Shown in pieces: positions 1 to 12,247 of a stretch of DNA of 64,000 nucleotides. Location of the stretch: contig JAYKAV010003087.1 of NCBI GenBank assembly GCA_035582835.1, positions 446,841 through 510,840 of the forward strand, given 5' to 3'. A program made the position numbers and the translations under genes. The notes beneath the pieces are model-generated. The model searched no databases and was not told the DNA's origin. It saw nothing but the letters and a program-made list of their open reading frames with translations. Within the stretch, counting starts at the first letter, position 1; the number at the start of each line of letters is the position of its first letter. Origin of the DNA: Phoebastria nigripes. Its lineage: Eukaryota; Chordata; Aves; Procellariiformes; Diomedeidae.

Positions 1-78
1 GGGTTCACAAAAACAGGGTTCACAAAAACAGGGTTCACAAAAACAGGGTTCACAAAAACAGGGTTCACAAAAACAGGG
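1..78. repeat. 15-bp minisatellite, 5 copies plus partial
   Basis: Five perfect head-to-tail copies of the 15-mer gggttcacaaaaaca fill bases 1-75 and the next three bases begin a sixth. There is no divergence between copies, so the array is young or kept homogeneous. It touches the window edge and probably continues to the left, so its true length is unknown. Nothing in it suggests coding or CRISPR function: there are no spacers. Confidence 0.95.
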
Positions 79-994
79 TACTCTGGTACCAGAGATATCC
101 TTCACCCTTGTGAAAAATCCTGATATTCTTTGTTGCCACCAATTGCCACTGGCCCTTAGTTAGGAGAGAAAATATGCTTAGATTACATACTGCAGACCAG
201 CAAAAATTTACTTATCTCATGATTCAAGCTGTGAAAAAGAGCTCTGTGATTGTAGTAGCATAGCCTGAACCTAAGCTAACCAGATTCTGTCTCAGTGAGT
301 TTTACTTGCTTAGGCTAGTGATAAACTAACCTGCTTATCTCACTAACACTAGAATACATTCTTCAGCTTGTACTACATGTCTGTCATTCCTTAAGAGCAC
401 AACTTGAGATTCATCACAAGTTCATGACAAAAGCTGTATTGAGCTGAAATACATGACACTGGATAACTAGATGCTTTCACTAAACAGCTTAATGATCTGA
501 AATTACACATAAACTCAGTCCCTATGGTAAGTACACTGCAGAGCAACAGCCAACCTGGAAATAGGTGTCCTTTAAGGAATCCCTACCAGAAGTAGCACGA
601 AGATCACTCTAACCTGTGATCTATGTATCAGAGGGAACCCAATGGATTCCCTTAAGACCAAACAACTTTTGTCAGTTCTCCACATAGAATTAGCAAGGCT
701 TAAAGCAGTTCAAAGGCTTCAGTACATATCTTGGTATCTTGTGCTATCCAGTTCCTTTTAATTAAAACAAAATACAACAAAAAGGAAATATAACCTTAGA
801 ACTAATTATACTACCAATAATTCTAGCTGCAGTGCTCAAAACTCAGTTTTACCAAGTAACTTTGTTTCTTAGGCTTTTATATTTTCTAGGTCTCATTTTA
901 AGCTTCGCCACAAACAGAAAGGAAAAAACTGAATTTCTTTTCCAAATGAACACTGGTATTCTTACAATCACCACACATAAGAATACAGAAACTT

Positions 995-1040
<46 letters not shown>

Positions 1041-3089
1041 AAGAAAAATCTAAACACTAATTTCAGAAGAAAATCAGAGTTAGCACTGAACTAAGAAACT
1101 TAGAAAGGAGAGGTCTTAAAATATCAAAGGGCTCTTCATAGAACATAATGAACAAAATTAATAAAACTGCACCATACAATGGAATTGTCGCCAGATGTTG
1201 ATCATTTGTAGAATTCAGGCACATTATACTTAAAAATATCAAAGCTTCAGAAGCCTTTATAGTTATTTACATAATATGTAAATCACAACTCTATTGTGTT
1301 TATCGAAACAGCTGTAAAAGTCTCTAGTACATGAAATTGCCTCCACAAACAGCAACATTTGCTAATATAGTTTGTCATAAACAGGCAACTTGCTTTTTTC
1401 ATCTAAATGCTAAATATGATTTGTAATATCTAGGTTTTTAAAATGAATTAGAATATATTGACTTCCAAGTTAATTGGTTTTAAAATAAACTAATTATCTT
1501 TGCAGTTAAAAACAAATAGTTGCTGTATTACAAGGAAATCATCATGATAACTCTGTTGAAAAGATTTCTCCCCCTCTCCTCTTTCTGCTGTTACTCCTTA
1601 GCTTTTATGACTGGATGCAGTTGAGCCCTATGTCAAATACTAAATGACCATTAAGTCAGATGGCAATATTCAAATTTAGACCTTGATCAAGTGTATGGAG
1701 ATGGACTACCTGCATGCATTCCATTTATTTTGAAATACATCCATAAACAGAAACAGCTTTTTAAGCTGAAGAAAACTATCAGCATGCTATGATAAGTGTG
1801 TGTACACACAGTTTACCACGTTTCCACCTGCCTCTGCTTTGTACATAGAACATGGACTAAACTATCCCTGTATTCAACTGCTCAATCTTACAATACTTAC
1901 TAAACATCTAGTGGTGATTATTATAAACTACACATTTGGTCCAAAGAGCTAACAAGTATCTGTTTCAGGGTTTAACGATTAAAGCTTCTGTTACCCATAA
2001 AAGCTTACTAATTATTATAACTCCTTATTTTTAGTAAGAAATTTTGTTCTTGAGCATACTGATGAGCCAGATGCATTTTCAAAAAGTATTGCTTACTATA
2101 GAAGCCTTAGGGCTTTTGAGTTCATGACTGAAAACACTAAGCTGATATAACTGATTAATAAACTGAGGAAAGGAAAATCAATTTTTTTTCTGTGAAAAAA
2201 TAAGCTCAAGTCACTAACAGCAATTCCACATTAGCTACACTAATCACCATAAACAGTAGAAATGAAAGATTCTCTGAACTATGGAAATAAAGCTACTACT
2301 TCAGACAAACGTAATGATGNGCCTCAAGGGAAGTACCATCCAAGTCTGAGCAAGCACCTGCCTATTCACAGAGTATCAAGACTAGGGTATGGACAGTCAG
2401 TATTCTCCTGTACACCTGTGCAAGTGTATGCAATAGCCTATATAGACTCTGTACTGGAATATGGGTAAACACAATGGCACTAGCTGCCTCACTTGGGAAC
2501 CATTTCAGCCATACTCAAACAGAAACAACATTTGATAATTACGTATTTAAAGCATGGTACACACTCACTAAAGGACTTAGGCTTTATGAACTAGACGCAG
2601 AGCTTTCCTGGAAGGAATGCACATTGTACTAGTGAATTCCTCAGTCTATAACTATATTCCTTCAGATGATCAGTGCAGAAAATCCCATTTCTGATATTTC
2701 CTGAAAAACTGATTTTATTTCATTAGGAGCAGGAATATAACTGACGTGGTATATTTCCATTTTCTTGAAAAGTCTTGCAAGAATTATCACAGTTAAACCA
2801 GATTTAGTTTTTATATTTTTAAAGTTGTCACAACCAAGCAATATAATCAGACCTCATACATTAGGAGATAGCAGCCCAAGAGAAGAAAGTGATGACTGAA
2901 AATACCTGCAAGGCATGAGGGTCCTTATGTCCTTCCCTCTTTCATGCACCAGTATTTCCTTCCTAGCTGTTACAGAAGCCTCAGAATCCACACAGGAATT
3001 ACTGCTTATGTGCAGGCCGTTACACTTCATCTTTTGGGAACTGAGAAATGCTTATTCTTTTAACAACAGCCTAGGCAAAAAAAAAAACC
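79..3089. other. Non-coding stretch, no gene recognised
   Basis: AT-rich single-copy-looking DNA with stop codons in all frames. The only structured item is a homopolymer: A35 at 996-1030 followed by a purine tail to about 1048. The reading frame at 832-1053 exists only because it runs through this poly-A. I see no splice-flanked open segment or conserved peptide. Intron or intergenic DNA is the likely status. Confidence 0.6.
996..1048. repeat. Poly-A tract with purine tail
   Basis: A run of 35 adenines is followed by a mixed A/G tail. No SINE, LINE 3' end or processed pseudogene is visible on its left side, so it is a simple repeat and not evidence of retroposition. Its length makes it prone to length variation and sequencing error. 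Confidence 0.9.
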
Positions 3090-3603
3090 ATAGAATCATA
3101 GAATCGTTTAGGTTGGAAAAGACCTTTAAGATCATCAAGTCCAACCGTTAGCCTAGCACTGCCAAGTCCACCACTAAACCATGTCCCTAAGCACCACACC
3201 TACACGTCTTTTAAATACCTCCAGGGATGGTGACTCCACCACTTCCCTGGGCAGCCTGTTCCAGTGCTTGATAACCCTTTCGGTGAAGACATTGTTCCTA
3301 ATATCCAATCTAAACCTCCCCTGGCACAACTTGAGGCCTTTTCCTCTCATCCTATTGCTTGTTACTTGGGAGAAGAGACNGACCCCCACCTCACTACAAC
3401 CTCCTTTCAGGTAGTTGCAGAGACCGATAAGGTCTCCCCTGAGCCTCCTTTTCTCCAGGCTAAACAACCCCAGTTCCCTCAGCTGCTCCTCATAAGACTT
3501 GTGCTCTAGACCCTTCACCAGCTTCATTGCTCTTCTTTGGACCCACTCCAGCACCTCAATGTCCTTCTTGTAGTGAGGGGCCCAAAACTGAACACAGTTG
3601 GGA
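3090..3603 (-). mobile_element. CR1 LINE, 5'-truncated 3' end
   Basis: The left end carries the CR1 3' terminal signature (on the minus strand, repeated ATTCTATG-type octamers after a TTGGACTTGATGATCTTAAAGG motif). The minus-strand frame 3174-3602 encodes the C-terminal tail of the CR1 reverse-transcriptase protein, with blocks such as [39 protein letters not shown] and [20 protein letters not shown]. The element breaks off at about 3603, inside that block, which is the usual CR1 5' truncation. Over its length it matches the 3' end of the plus-strand CR1 at 15218-18614 almost base for base. The translated tails are identical apart from one N, and I saw a single substitution near the 3' terminus. 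Confidence 0.95.
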
Positions 3604-6600
3604 GTTAAAAATTTTGCATAATTACTCAGTGGCAAAAATGAGAAATCTAGACTCTCTTTCCTGGAAAATGAGTGGGAACTCAGGTCCCTAAGAGCTCAAC
3701 TTTAGTGGAGAAACAACTTAATAATTGGGTAAGGACAAAAAAAAAAATTTTAGTAAGTTAAGTCAAACTATAGACTGGCCACATCAGAAACAATACATCT
3801 CCAGAATCTTGCCTACAGAAGTATGCCATGAAGAAATGAGTACCAGCACTTTTAAAGTGAGAAAACCCACAGCAGCATTTGTTTCCTCTGAATGATAGCG
3901 TAAATCGTGATTATAACTTACTATAAAAGCATAGTGCTAGAGAACTAATCAGTAAGTCAGCATCCAGTGGCTAGCAATGTTTTAGATATAAAGCAGAGTT
4001 CATAAAAATATATTATACTTGACCAGAGCAGGAAGGAGTGAAGTGACATGTCTTTGGTAATTAGTCTGATTCATGTTACTATCAGAAGAAAAAAAAAAGA
4101 AAAAAAAGAAAAAAGTTTTTAAAGTCCTGAAAGACTTGAGTATAAACTTAGCACAAAACTGCTAAATGTCCCATCTCTATATGGTGTAAGGTGTTCCAAA
4201 AGAGCTAATACCATTTGTGTATTCATGTTGCACATGAGAAAATGACACATCTCATTTGTATTTAAAAATGCATGTGGAAAAATCTCCAAACAAGAAAAGA
4301 AATAAAAAAAAGCAGTGAGGCAAGACATATATGCAATGCAAAGACGACGTAAAATTCCAGGCGGAAGTCCACCCCTCTTTTGGAAAATGGAATTCGTTCT
4401 CTTGTCCCTACTAATCTTTTCCTTTAATTAAATGGCTGCTTTATGTTGAGATTCTGATGATTTAGTGTATTTGAGAAACACTAATACCTTTGAAAGCTTT
4501 TCTAAGTGGTAAGTTTACAAATGTTTTCACATCAGAAATTGACTAGTACCACTGAAGGACAATCAACTGCCAGACAAGTTTTTAGGTTTATGAACCCAAA
4601 TCAAATATGTACCAAATCAAAATCATAAAGTGGGAACAGAGCCACAGCAAGGTAGAATCTTTTATGTCAGGTTCTATGAAAGCGTACAATGACATTTGAC
4701 CTATCCAAATGGATGCCCAAGTAAATCCCAGAAATGTAGTAAATGGAAGCTACATAAAAGTCCCAAGTAGTTGGCAGTGTATGATGGCTGCTGAGTACTA
4801 TTGTTCTGAGTTGTTCGAGTTCTTGAAGTATTTTTACTGACTCAAAATTTTGTGGTCAGGATTCTTATGGACTGATAACCTGCATTTTCAGGATAGGTTA
4901 CTTGAACATGGGATGTAACCACTGAGGCTATTGCTTCTAAGACATTTTTTCATTTTGTTTAAGAATAAAGTCTTAAGTATTCTTTTAACCTGCAAATACT
5001 CAGTTATAGCTCTAGGATTGAAAGAATTTTAATGCTTAAAAATAGAGACATCTGTTGGAATTAGTAAGTCAGAACCTTAATCAATGTATGCACTTCTGAA
5101 AACTGTAGAGAAATAAGTTTCTCAAGAAGCCCTACTTAAATTGGCTAAAATTTGGTCCAGTCATTTAGATACTAAAAAGTAAATTGTTTAAATCAAAATA
5201 ATTTTGGTTCTGTTTTAATCAGTCTTGATTAAAATTAAGACAACAAGTTTTGTAATGAATTATTTAATTTAGCATATATAAAATACTGACTTTAAGACAA
5301 TTAGAAATTCAAATATAACTTGATTTACTAGGTTAACACTCACCCATAAATATGCTTTCACACACAGTCCAAAAAATAGCTATGGTCACAGTATTTCACA
5401 AGTCCAAACCCTTTTGTGGGTAGGGTAGGGGTATTTCACCAAGACAACTGTTTTTTTGCTGTTAGAGCCCCAAGAAAATAATTTCTCAAGTTGACTAAAA
5501 AGAATCAAACAGCAGGGTCACCTTACAGAAATCTATACGCAACTATATTTGTAAACATACAAATACGTTTAAAATTGTACTTTGTAAAATTAGGACCTAC
5601 TTAAAGAATGCAGTTGTGCTGAGCANGTTTGCTATGCAGAAGCTAAACTCAAATTATTTATTTCTATTCACAGAACTCTAGAGTGATTCTAGTAGGAACC
5701 AACATAACCGGATCTGAAATTTGTCTCAATATACATTAAAATGAACAGTTTAAAAATGGCTGACCATCACTGAATACAAATGCTTCAACTTAGTGTCTTC
5801 CTCACAAGTGCTCTAAAAAAATTTAATCTTGAACATATACTTACCAGCTTGTCTACAAGTCCTTAAAGATTATTTAACTTTGAGTTTATTCAGATTACCA
5901 AGTACTGAGAACATGCTTGCTATTGTACAAAACAAATGATCAGTGCCTTCGCCAAGAGACATGTAATGTAATTTAGATGAAGTACTAACATAATACATCA
6001 AACACATTGTAAAAAATACACAGTGGTATCACATTTAAAAGTTTGGTGCATAAAAAAATAAATTCCATAATTGCCTTTAGAAACTGGAGGCAACAGGCAG
6101 TAACTGCTTGAAATTCATATGCAACAAAATAGCTAGAAAAAGCAAGATGACATGCTTTGAAAATATGAGCTCAAAGGAATAGAAAACTGAAGAGTGATTT
6201 AATTTCATTTCCTGTGCAACAGTTTTACTATTGAATATTCCCTCCAGTAAGCCCACAGCTTGTTTGAGCTGGAAAAAATTATCCTGGAGCATACTTTCCT
6301 ATTACAATTCAAAAAGTACATTGCATCCCCTAAGGTTTTAAGGATTATCTTTGATATCTTTAAGTTGTAAAATTCCAACATAATATGCAAAGTCAGTGTA
6401 GAAATTTTCCTGCAATGCCTAAGTTTTGTAGGTACAGTGATGTTTTGTGGTTACAAGTTTTAAAGCTGTTATTCCTAATGTTTAATAATGTTTGCTCAGG
6501 AAAAAAAGTAATCGGTATCTGGAAGATCATATGCTGTATTTTTGTGTCCAACATTACCATGTAATTCATTGCCAGATGAAGATACTGCAGTATTTGCTTT

Positions 6601-6764
6601 ATTCCCACATCAGCTCTACTCATTTTGTTTCTAGCACTACTAAGGTTTTGAGCAAAAGCAACTACAGGAGCAACTAGATGAAAGANCCGCATTTCTTTGA
6701 TGTGCTATATTCTTTTTTAGTTCTCTTATGCTCCTTCTTCAACCCTGAAGATCCCTATAACGTA
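3604..6764. other. Non-coding stretch, no gene recognised
   Basis: AT-rich DNA without a repeat I can name. Short open frames here (for example minus 6077-6292 and 6393-6692) have no recognisable peptide and no supporting splice context. A good minus-strand donor context occurs at 5842-5843, but the segment behind it has stops in every frame. Confidence 0.55.
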
Positions 6765-7560
6765 TTCACGGAATCACAGCAACGATGAGGTTGGAAGGGA
6801 CTTCCAGAGCTCATCTAGAGCAACACTCTGCTCAAGCAGGGTCAGCTAGAGCAGGTTGCCCAGGACTATGTCCAGTTGGGTCTAACAGCCACAAGGATGG
6901 ACATTTCACAGCCTCTCTGGGCAGCCTTTTCCAGTGTTCACTCACTCTCATTAAATGTCTTCTTGTGTTCAGACAGAATTTCACACGTATCAGCCTGTGC
7001 CCACTGCCTCTTGTCCTGTCAGTGAGCATTACCAGGAAGAATCTTTACTTACTCCATTAGTTATTCACACACATTGATAAGATCCCCCAACATGAGCATT
7101 ATCTTCTCCTGGCTAAACAGTCCCAGCTCTCTCAGCCTCTCCTTACATGAAAAATGCTCCAGTTCCTTGATCTTCATGGACTAGTCCATACCTTTCATGT
7201 AACTGAGGAGCCCAGAACTGGACCCGATACTCCAGGTATGGCCTCACTAGCGGTGAGCAGAAGGATCGCCTCCCTCAACCTGCTGACAAAACTCCTCCTA
7301 ATGCAACCAAGGATGCTCTTGGCTTTCTTTGCTGTGAGTGCACACTGCTGGCTCATGGTCAGCTTGCTGACCACCAGGATCCCAATGTCCTTCTCTGCAG
7401 AGCTGCTCTCCAGCTGTTTGGCCCCCAGTGTGTGNTTATTCCTCCACAGGTGCAGGACTCTGCATTTCCCTTTGCCCTCCCTTCATGAGGTTCCTCCTTT
7501 GCCCAATTCTCCAGCCTGTCCAGGTCCCTTATAGCTTTTCCCATGGCCAGCTCTTGTTCT
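6765..7560 (-). mobile_element. CR1 LINE, diverged 3' part
   Basis: On the plus strand the segment opens with the standard reverse-complemented CR1 3' end (ggttggaagggacttccag). It then carries reverse-complemented fragments of the CR1 reverse-transcriptase C-terminus: the minus-strand counterpart of the HWKRLPREAVKCPSL block at about 6890-6940, and the ELLSS/LEKWAKE region near 7400-7530. Frames are broken by several indels and stops, and the sequence differs clearly from the CR1 at 3090-3603, so this is an older copy of another CR1 subfamily. The right end is approximate. Confidence 0.85.
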
Positions 7561-10401
7561 AGACTGAGCTTCTGAAACTGTTATAACAGTTAGTGTAGGT
7601 CTGACATAACATGCAATACTGAAGTAAACTTTCTTGTTGTAAGCTATACCAGTGCTGGGGGTACACTATGCATATGACATGTTAAATGGCTTGACTCAAA
7701 ACAAAGTGTGGGCAAAATTTAATTGTGACCAGAACCATCATCCTTACCTGTCATCTAAGCCTAAAGGAACCTAAATTATCTAATAATCTTAGGTCTTGCC
7801 AAGTAAAAACTCAGAGGCACCTAGTACACATCTGGAATTGATCAGAAATCTTGGCAGCTGAACAACATAGTATTTATTTCACAACAGAGTTCAATCAGGA
7901 TTCAGTAACTAGGTATTTGTTTATTACCTGTGGGGCTAGAGACAGTTAGCATACTCTGAAACATTCCTAACAGCTAGCTCAGGCCCAAAGTGCAGCACAA
8001 TAGCACTACCTCCTGAGGCGTCAGCCTTTTATAGAGCAGCTCAATGGTTAGACACAGGCTATGGGAGACTCCTGCTTAGTATGTTCATTTACTGAAGTAG
8101 TAAAGGCTACAATATTTACATAGCTCTTCAAGCAGACTGAAACCTGGCCGTCCCGGATAAGTACCCTTGCTCTTGTTCCTGCGCTGGCCTGTGGAAGTGT
8201 GAAAGGCCATCTTAAGGAATACAGAAAGGCAGACTTATCTTGAGGCAGTCAAAACTCAATCATTAGAGTATTCTGTAAGACAAAACACTGGATTAAAACC
8301 CATGGCAAGGGGAGACTGAATCCGTTTTTTTCATTTCCTGGTATTTTATCATGCTGCTACACAAGAGGGAAAAGTTCTACTATTTAACTGCATTTAGTTA
8401 CGTGTCCACTACCAGAAAAACATCAGACTTACAAGCCTTGAATACGTCCCTGCCCGGAACTGCAGGGAAGGAAGCATGGCCCTGCCCTCAGCATTCTCCA
8501 TTGGGTAGCTCTCCCTCATTGAAGAAAACTATACCCAATTCTTTGGCAGGTAAGTATCTGTTCTAGCACATACTGTAGAATTGACTTCTGTATATGCTTA
8601 GAAATTGAATTAAGTCTTACTGTTTGTTTGGCCTTAAAGATCTGTCTTGTTTTACTCGCCCTGCTGATTCCCCTCATTCACATTACAATCTAAGGAAGGT
8701 AAGGAAAGGCTGCCTTTCCAAAAGCCTAGATAGAACAAGGACATAGCAAATGCTTCTATTACTGGCTCTGTTGAGTAACTGAACTAGAAAGGCTATTTCT
8801 CCTTGTGTAGATAATCATATTGATCTGTTTAAAGCAGACAGAACTTGCATTAATAAAAATCCAGTTTATCCCAGAGATTAAGAATTGCTGTGCTTAAATG
8901 CTGGAAAAAGTCTATGACCAAGAGGTTTGGCAAGTGATTCTTTGTAGCAGTGTAGAAAAAGCAGTGCTTGATTAGACAAATCATAACTTCAAGAAAACGC
9001 CTGATTTACATCCTTCTTCAGGATGTAGTCTTATGTAATCAGTATTCTTGGACTAACAGACACTGAACTAGAAAAGTTGTAATAAAATTGGAAAAATGGC
9101 TATAACAGTGGTCACACTTCTGAAGTGACAGTATTGATAAGTCAAAGAAATCTGAGTGCACATCAATTAGTGCATTGCAAAATAGCGTGAAGAACAAATA
9201 AAACCCTCAAGATCAAGTTCAATGTAAAAACATCTAGGAGAAAATTTCAATTAAAAAAATCAAGGGCTCATTCCTCAATATCCTAAAAAATTACAGTAGA
9301 CAAAATTTAGCTGACCTTGTCAATTACAAGCAGTCAAGATAGTTCTAAGGTCATGGATTTTAATATCACAGGACCACAATTCTGAACTGCTACAGGCTAG
9401 GAGAAGCAACACGAGGATATCAAGGTATTTATGAAAGTCTCATTAAACAATTAGCACTACATATAGTTTTTAATTTAACATTTAATATCTAAGCACAATA
9501 ATAAAATAGTTTTTTCTTCTGATCTGCCCACATGGAAGATACCTTAGGGATTGTTGTACCTTTATATAAAACTCTCCCAATTATATAACACATTATATCC
9601 AATAGATTGTACATATAGAACAGGACAGAAAAAGCAGCAAAATAGATTCATGTTTGTGCCTGTTAAGTATTTATCTGATAATATTCATTAGATAACTAAA
9701 CTCATAGCTGCTTATACAAGTATTGTTTCCTCCAGTTATGGATTTTACACAAAAGTAAATGAAAGCATACTTTTGCAAATTCCTTAAAGCTTCAATATGT
9801 TTGACACATAAGGTTACATTTCTAGTAACTGCAAAGGACGGATTAAGACACTCCACAGCTTTGCTACCTATTTCACTTACAATTCTATGTCAGAAGAAAG
9901 GAAGCAGANGTGCTTGCTGCTGAAATATTTAAAAAGGGGAATTTAACCTTCAATTCACTGCATTTGTGCATTATCTCATTATATATGTGATAAACAAGAA
10001 TTGTTGCTATAAAAATAATTTGTGTATATTTAAATAAAACTATCATCATTTAGTCTATTCTTTAGTTTACTGTAAGTTTTCACATACCAGCAGCTTCTGC
10101 ATAAGCGGCTGGTCTGCAACTGCTAACAAAGACATTTAAACATGACTTAACACTTTCCTCATGATAGAGAATTTGCTATTTGCATTTTTGAGGAGACCAC
10201 TATCAGATATTTTCTTATTATTTTGGTATGTATATACTTTTAGAGCCCATATATATATACATATACACACACACACTCAGAGCCTATATATATACCAGCT
10301 CTGAACAAGACACAGCTTTATCTTATTTCCCAGTATTGCAGTGTACTTAAAAATCCTCTTGAAGGGAAAGCTTCGTTTTTAAACCATATTTAGTTTCATC
10401 T
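7561..10401. other. Non-coding stretch; possible 3' UTR at its right end
   Basis: AT-rich DNA without a recognised repeat. If the candidate last exon at 10402-10500 is real, the right end of this stretch would be its 3' untranslated region. On the minus strand ATTAAA-type signals fall near 9480 and an AATAAA-type signal near 7872. An AT/AC microsatellite lies at about 10250-10276, flanked by two copies of an agagcc(c)tatatata motif. I cannot choose a polyadenylation site. Confidence 0.4.
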
Positions 10402-10500
10402 TCACATTTCAATTCCTTCGTAAAATGCAGGCACAACTGGGCACAGCATTCCATGGTCTTTGCAATACACAGAAGTAATCCCATCTGCTGTTATCAGAAC
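10402..10500 (-). CDS. Candidate terminal coding exon, unknown product
   Basis: The minus strand reads a pyrimidine-rich acceptor (CATCTCCTTTCAG) directly before base 10500. It is followed by 32 open codons and a TGA at 10404-10402. The peptide contains LITADGITSVYCKDHG and ends in PVVPAFYEGIEM. It looks protein-like in composition, with three cysteines or histidines in a short block, but I do not recognise the family. The exon starts in phase 0, which matches the phase-0 end of the candidate exon at 12153-12247. The sequence downstream on the minus strand is AT-rich and UTR-like. One of the other two frames is also open for about 28 codons, so the assignment rests on the phase match. Known: pseudo-exons of this size occur by chance. 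Inferred: this is the last exon of a minus-strand gene. Confidence 0.35.
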   Translation of the reverse strand, partial: VLITADGITSVYCKDHGMLCPVVPAFYEGIEM

Positions 10501-12152
10501 CTGAAAGGAGATGAAGCTTTTAACTACAACATTACCCAGGGAGTTCAAGTTCACGTCATTATTCATCAAAAACCCAGGTCTGCTTTCTAGTCAACTTGTC
10601 AAATGAATATTTTTCACTTTTTTTTTTTTCAAAAATTGTTTGTACAATTTTTCTTCTCCATCTGAGCTTCTGATTTGACTACATTAAAACATCATTGAGT
10701 TCACCTTCATTTTATGAAGGGATGTGGATTATCTTGTAGAAGTGATCTTGAGTACTATCAAGATGAGATTCAAATTAACTGAATTTTTAGATTCGATACA
10801 CAGAAGGTTTTCTGTTCTTCCCTGTATAGCTAAAAGCAGATGTCTGTAAAATACATTTGCAGTAATCGGGATATATTTAATACTTGGGTTTCAGGCAAGT
10901 TAGTGTTAAGTGTACAGAAAATATAGCAAACAGCACACAAGTATCTTGTAACACCGATGGTGTAGCCAAACAAAAACATTTTATGTAATTATGAGCAACG
11001 AGACCATCAAAAGGGTAAAGAAAATTATGTAGTTGCATTTTGGAGACATTAGGGTGAAAATTGCAAGATAGAGAACATAAGCACAAAGGACTGTAGAGAA
11101 GCAGGACATCCTGCCAAATATCTGAGAAAGATGACTGACAAAACCATAAACAGGACAAACAGTATTTAAGTAGGTGAGATCCTCCTTTTTGGAAGGGTGG
11201 CAAGAAATATAAAACAGAATGAAGAGATGAAAAAGAAATTCACTTTAGTTCTGAATTCTCTCAGAGTTAAAGCTTGATCACCTCAACCTCCCTGATTAAG
11301 AGCACCAAGGACCACAGCCACCAGATCTAACTACAGAGCTCATCAATTCTCAGATATTGTATACTTGCAGCTAGCACAAGATATGATTAAAGACCAGTTT
11401 AGTGCATGTAGTGATTACATTATGATTACAGGCAACAACTAACCCTATGCCATTTTTGTTAACAGTTGAATTTAGTAAAGTTTTGTTCTAGAGTTTGAAG
11501 CTGGTCTCACTAAACAGTTTCTAAACTCTCCTACCACAGCAATCTCCAGTTCATACAACTATATACATATTTCAGTTCTAATACTAAATATCATGCTTTC
11601 CTAAATAAAAACAGGGTCTTCCCAGTGTCCAACTGTATTCATAAAAAGGATAGTCTGAAAAGAGGGATGTTAGTTTATTCTAGAGAACCTGATCTACACC
11701 TCATCCAGAGATCCTGCTGATTTTTCCTTGCTACTTCATACTTTTCTACCAGTATCATTAGTACAGGAATCTGAACTAGTCAAACACTGCGTATATGCAG
11801 ACTTCTCTCTCAAAGCCAGGGTCTTTGCTTGTCTTTCCACCACAAAACTTAAGTCTACTTTAAAGTAGAGGACAAGACTGTTGAGAATCGGTCTAATACA
11901 CCATATTGGCTTAATTAAGTCTCTGCCAAAAGCAAGTTCAATGCTATGTTATGAAACCTATGCCCTTCACAATGCTCATGGAGAAGCTACAAAAGCTGCT
12001 ATTTTATAATTAAAAGTAGGATAAAAAGATCAGCATTTTCCATATTTTTACCTTTGTCTTTTTTTTATTTTTAGCTTTTTTTTTTTAAAGGTCTTTTTAA
12101 CAATGAGAACTTGATTTATGAGTGTAAGCCTTCTGCTGTGATGTTTGGTTAC
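10501..12152. other. Intron-like stretch between two candidate exons
   Basis: No repeat or open frame of note apart from a T-rich run near 10615-10640. If the exons at 10402-10500 and 12153-12247 belong together, this is the 1.65-kb intron between them: it starts on the minus strand with GTAACC and ends with TTTCAG. Confidence 0.35.
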
Positions 12153-12247
12153 CTTTGCTAATACATTTGCTATACTTTGCACAGTACATCCAAATAAATT
12201 TTGCAACAGTGCTCTTGTCCCCATTGTTTTCCAGGATTCTTTAAGAG
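12153..12247 (-). CDS. Candidate internal coding exon, unknown product
   Basis: On the minus strand a GATTCAG acceptor precedes base 12247 and a GCAAAG/GTAACC donor follows base 12153. The 95-nt segment is open in one frame for 31 codons (blocks ESWKTMGTRALLQNLF and TVQSIANVLAK). It enters in phase 1 and leaves in phase 0, so it would join in frame to 10402-10500. The acceptor has a T-rich but interrupted tract. I do not recognise the protein. A chance pseudo-exon remains possible. The phase match with its neighbour is the best argument for it. Confidence 0.33.

Noticed and set aside
1..75. Direct repeats that might suggest a CRISPR array
   Set aside because: The repeats are contiguous with no spacers, and the genome is vertebrate.
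832..1053. 73-codon reading frame
   Set aside because: The frame is kept open by the A35 tract and encodes polylysine. It is not a gene.
3181..3509. Plus-strand frames inside the minus-strand CR1
   Set aside because: They are antisense shadows of the CR1 reverse-transcriptase tail. The same frames appear antisense in the other copy at 18195-18523.
5842..5912. Strong minus-strand donor GTAAGTATA with an upstream CTCAG acceptor
   Set aside because: All three frames of the enclosed segment contain stops, so it is at best non-coding.
7749..7860. Minus-strand acceptor/donor pair around a segment of about 110 nt
   Set aside because: All frames contain stop codons. It is probably a pseudo-exon.
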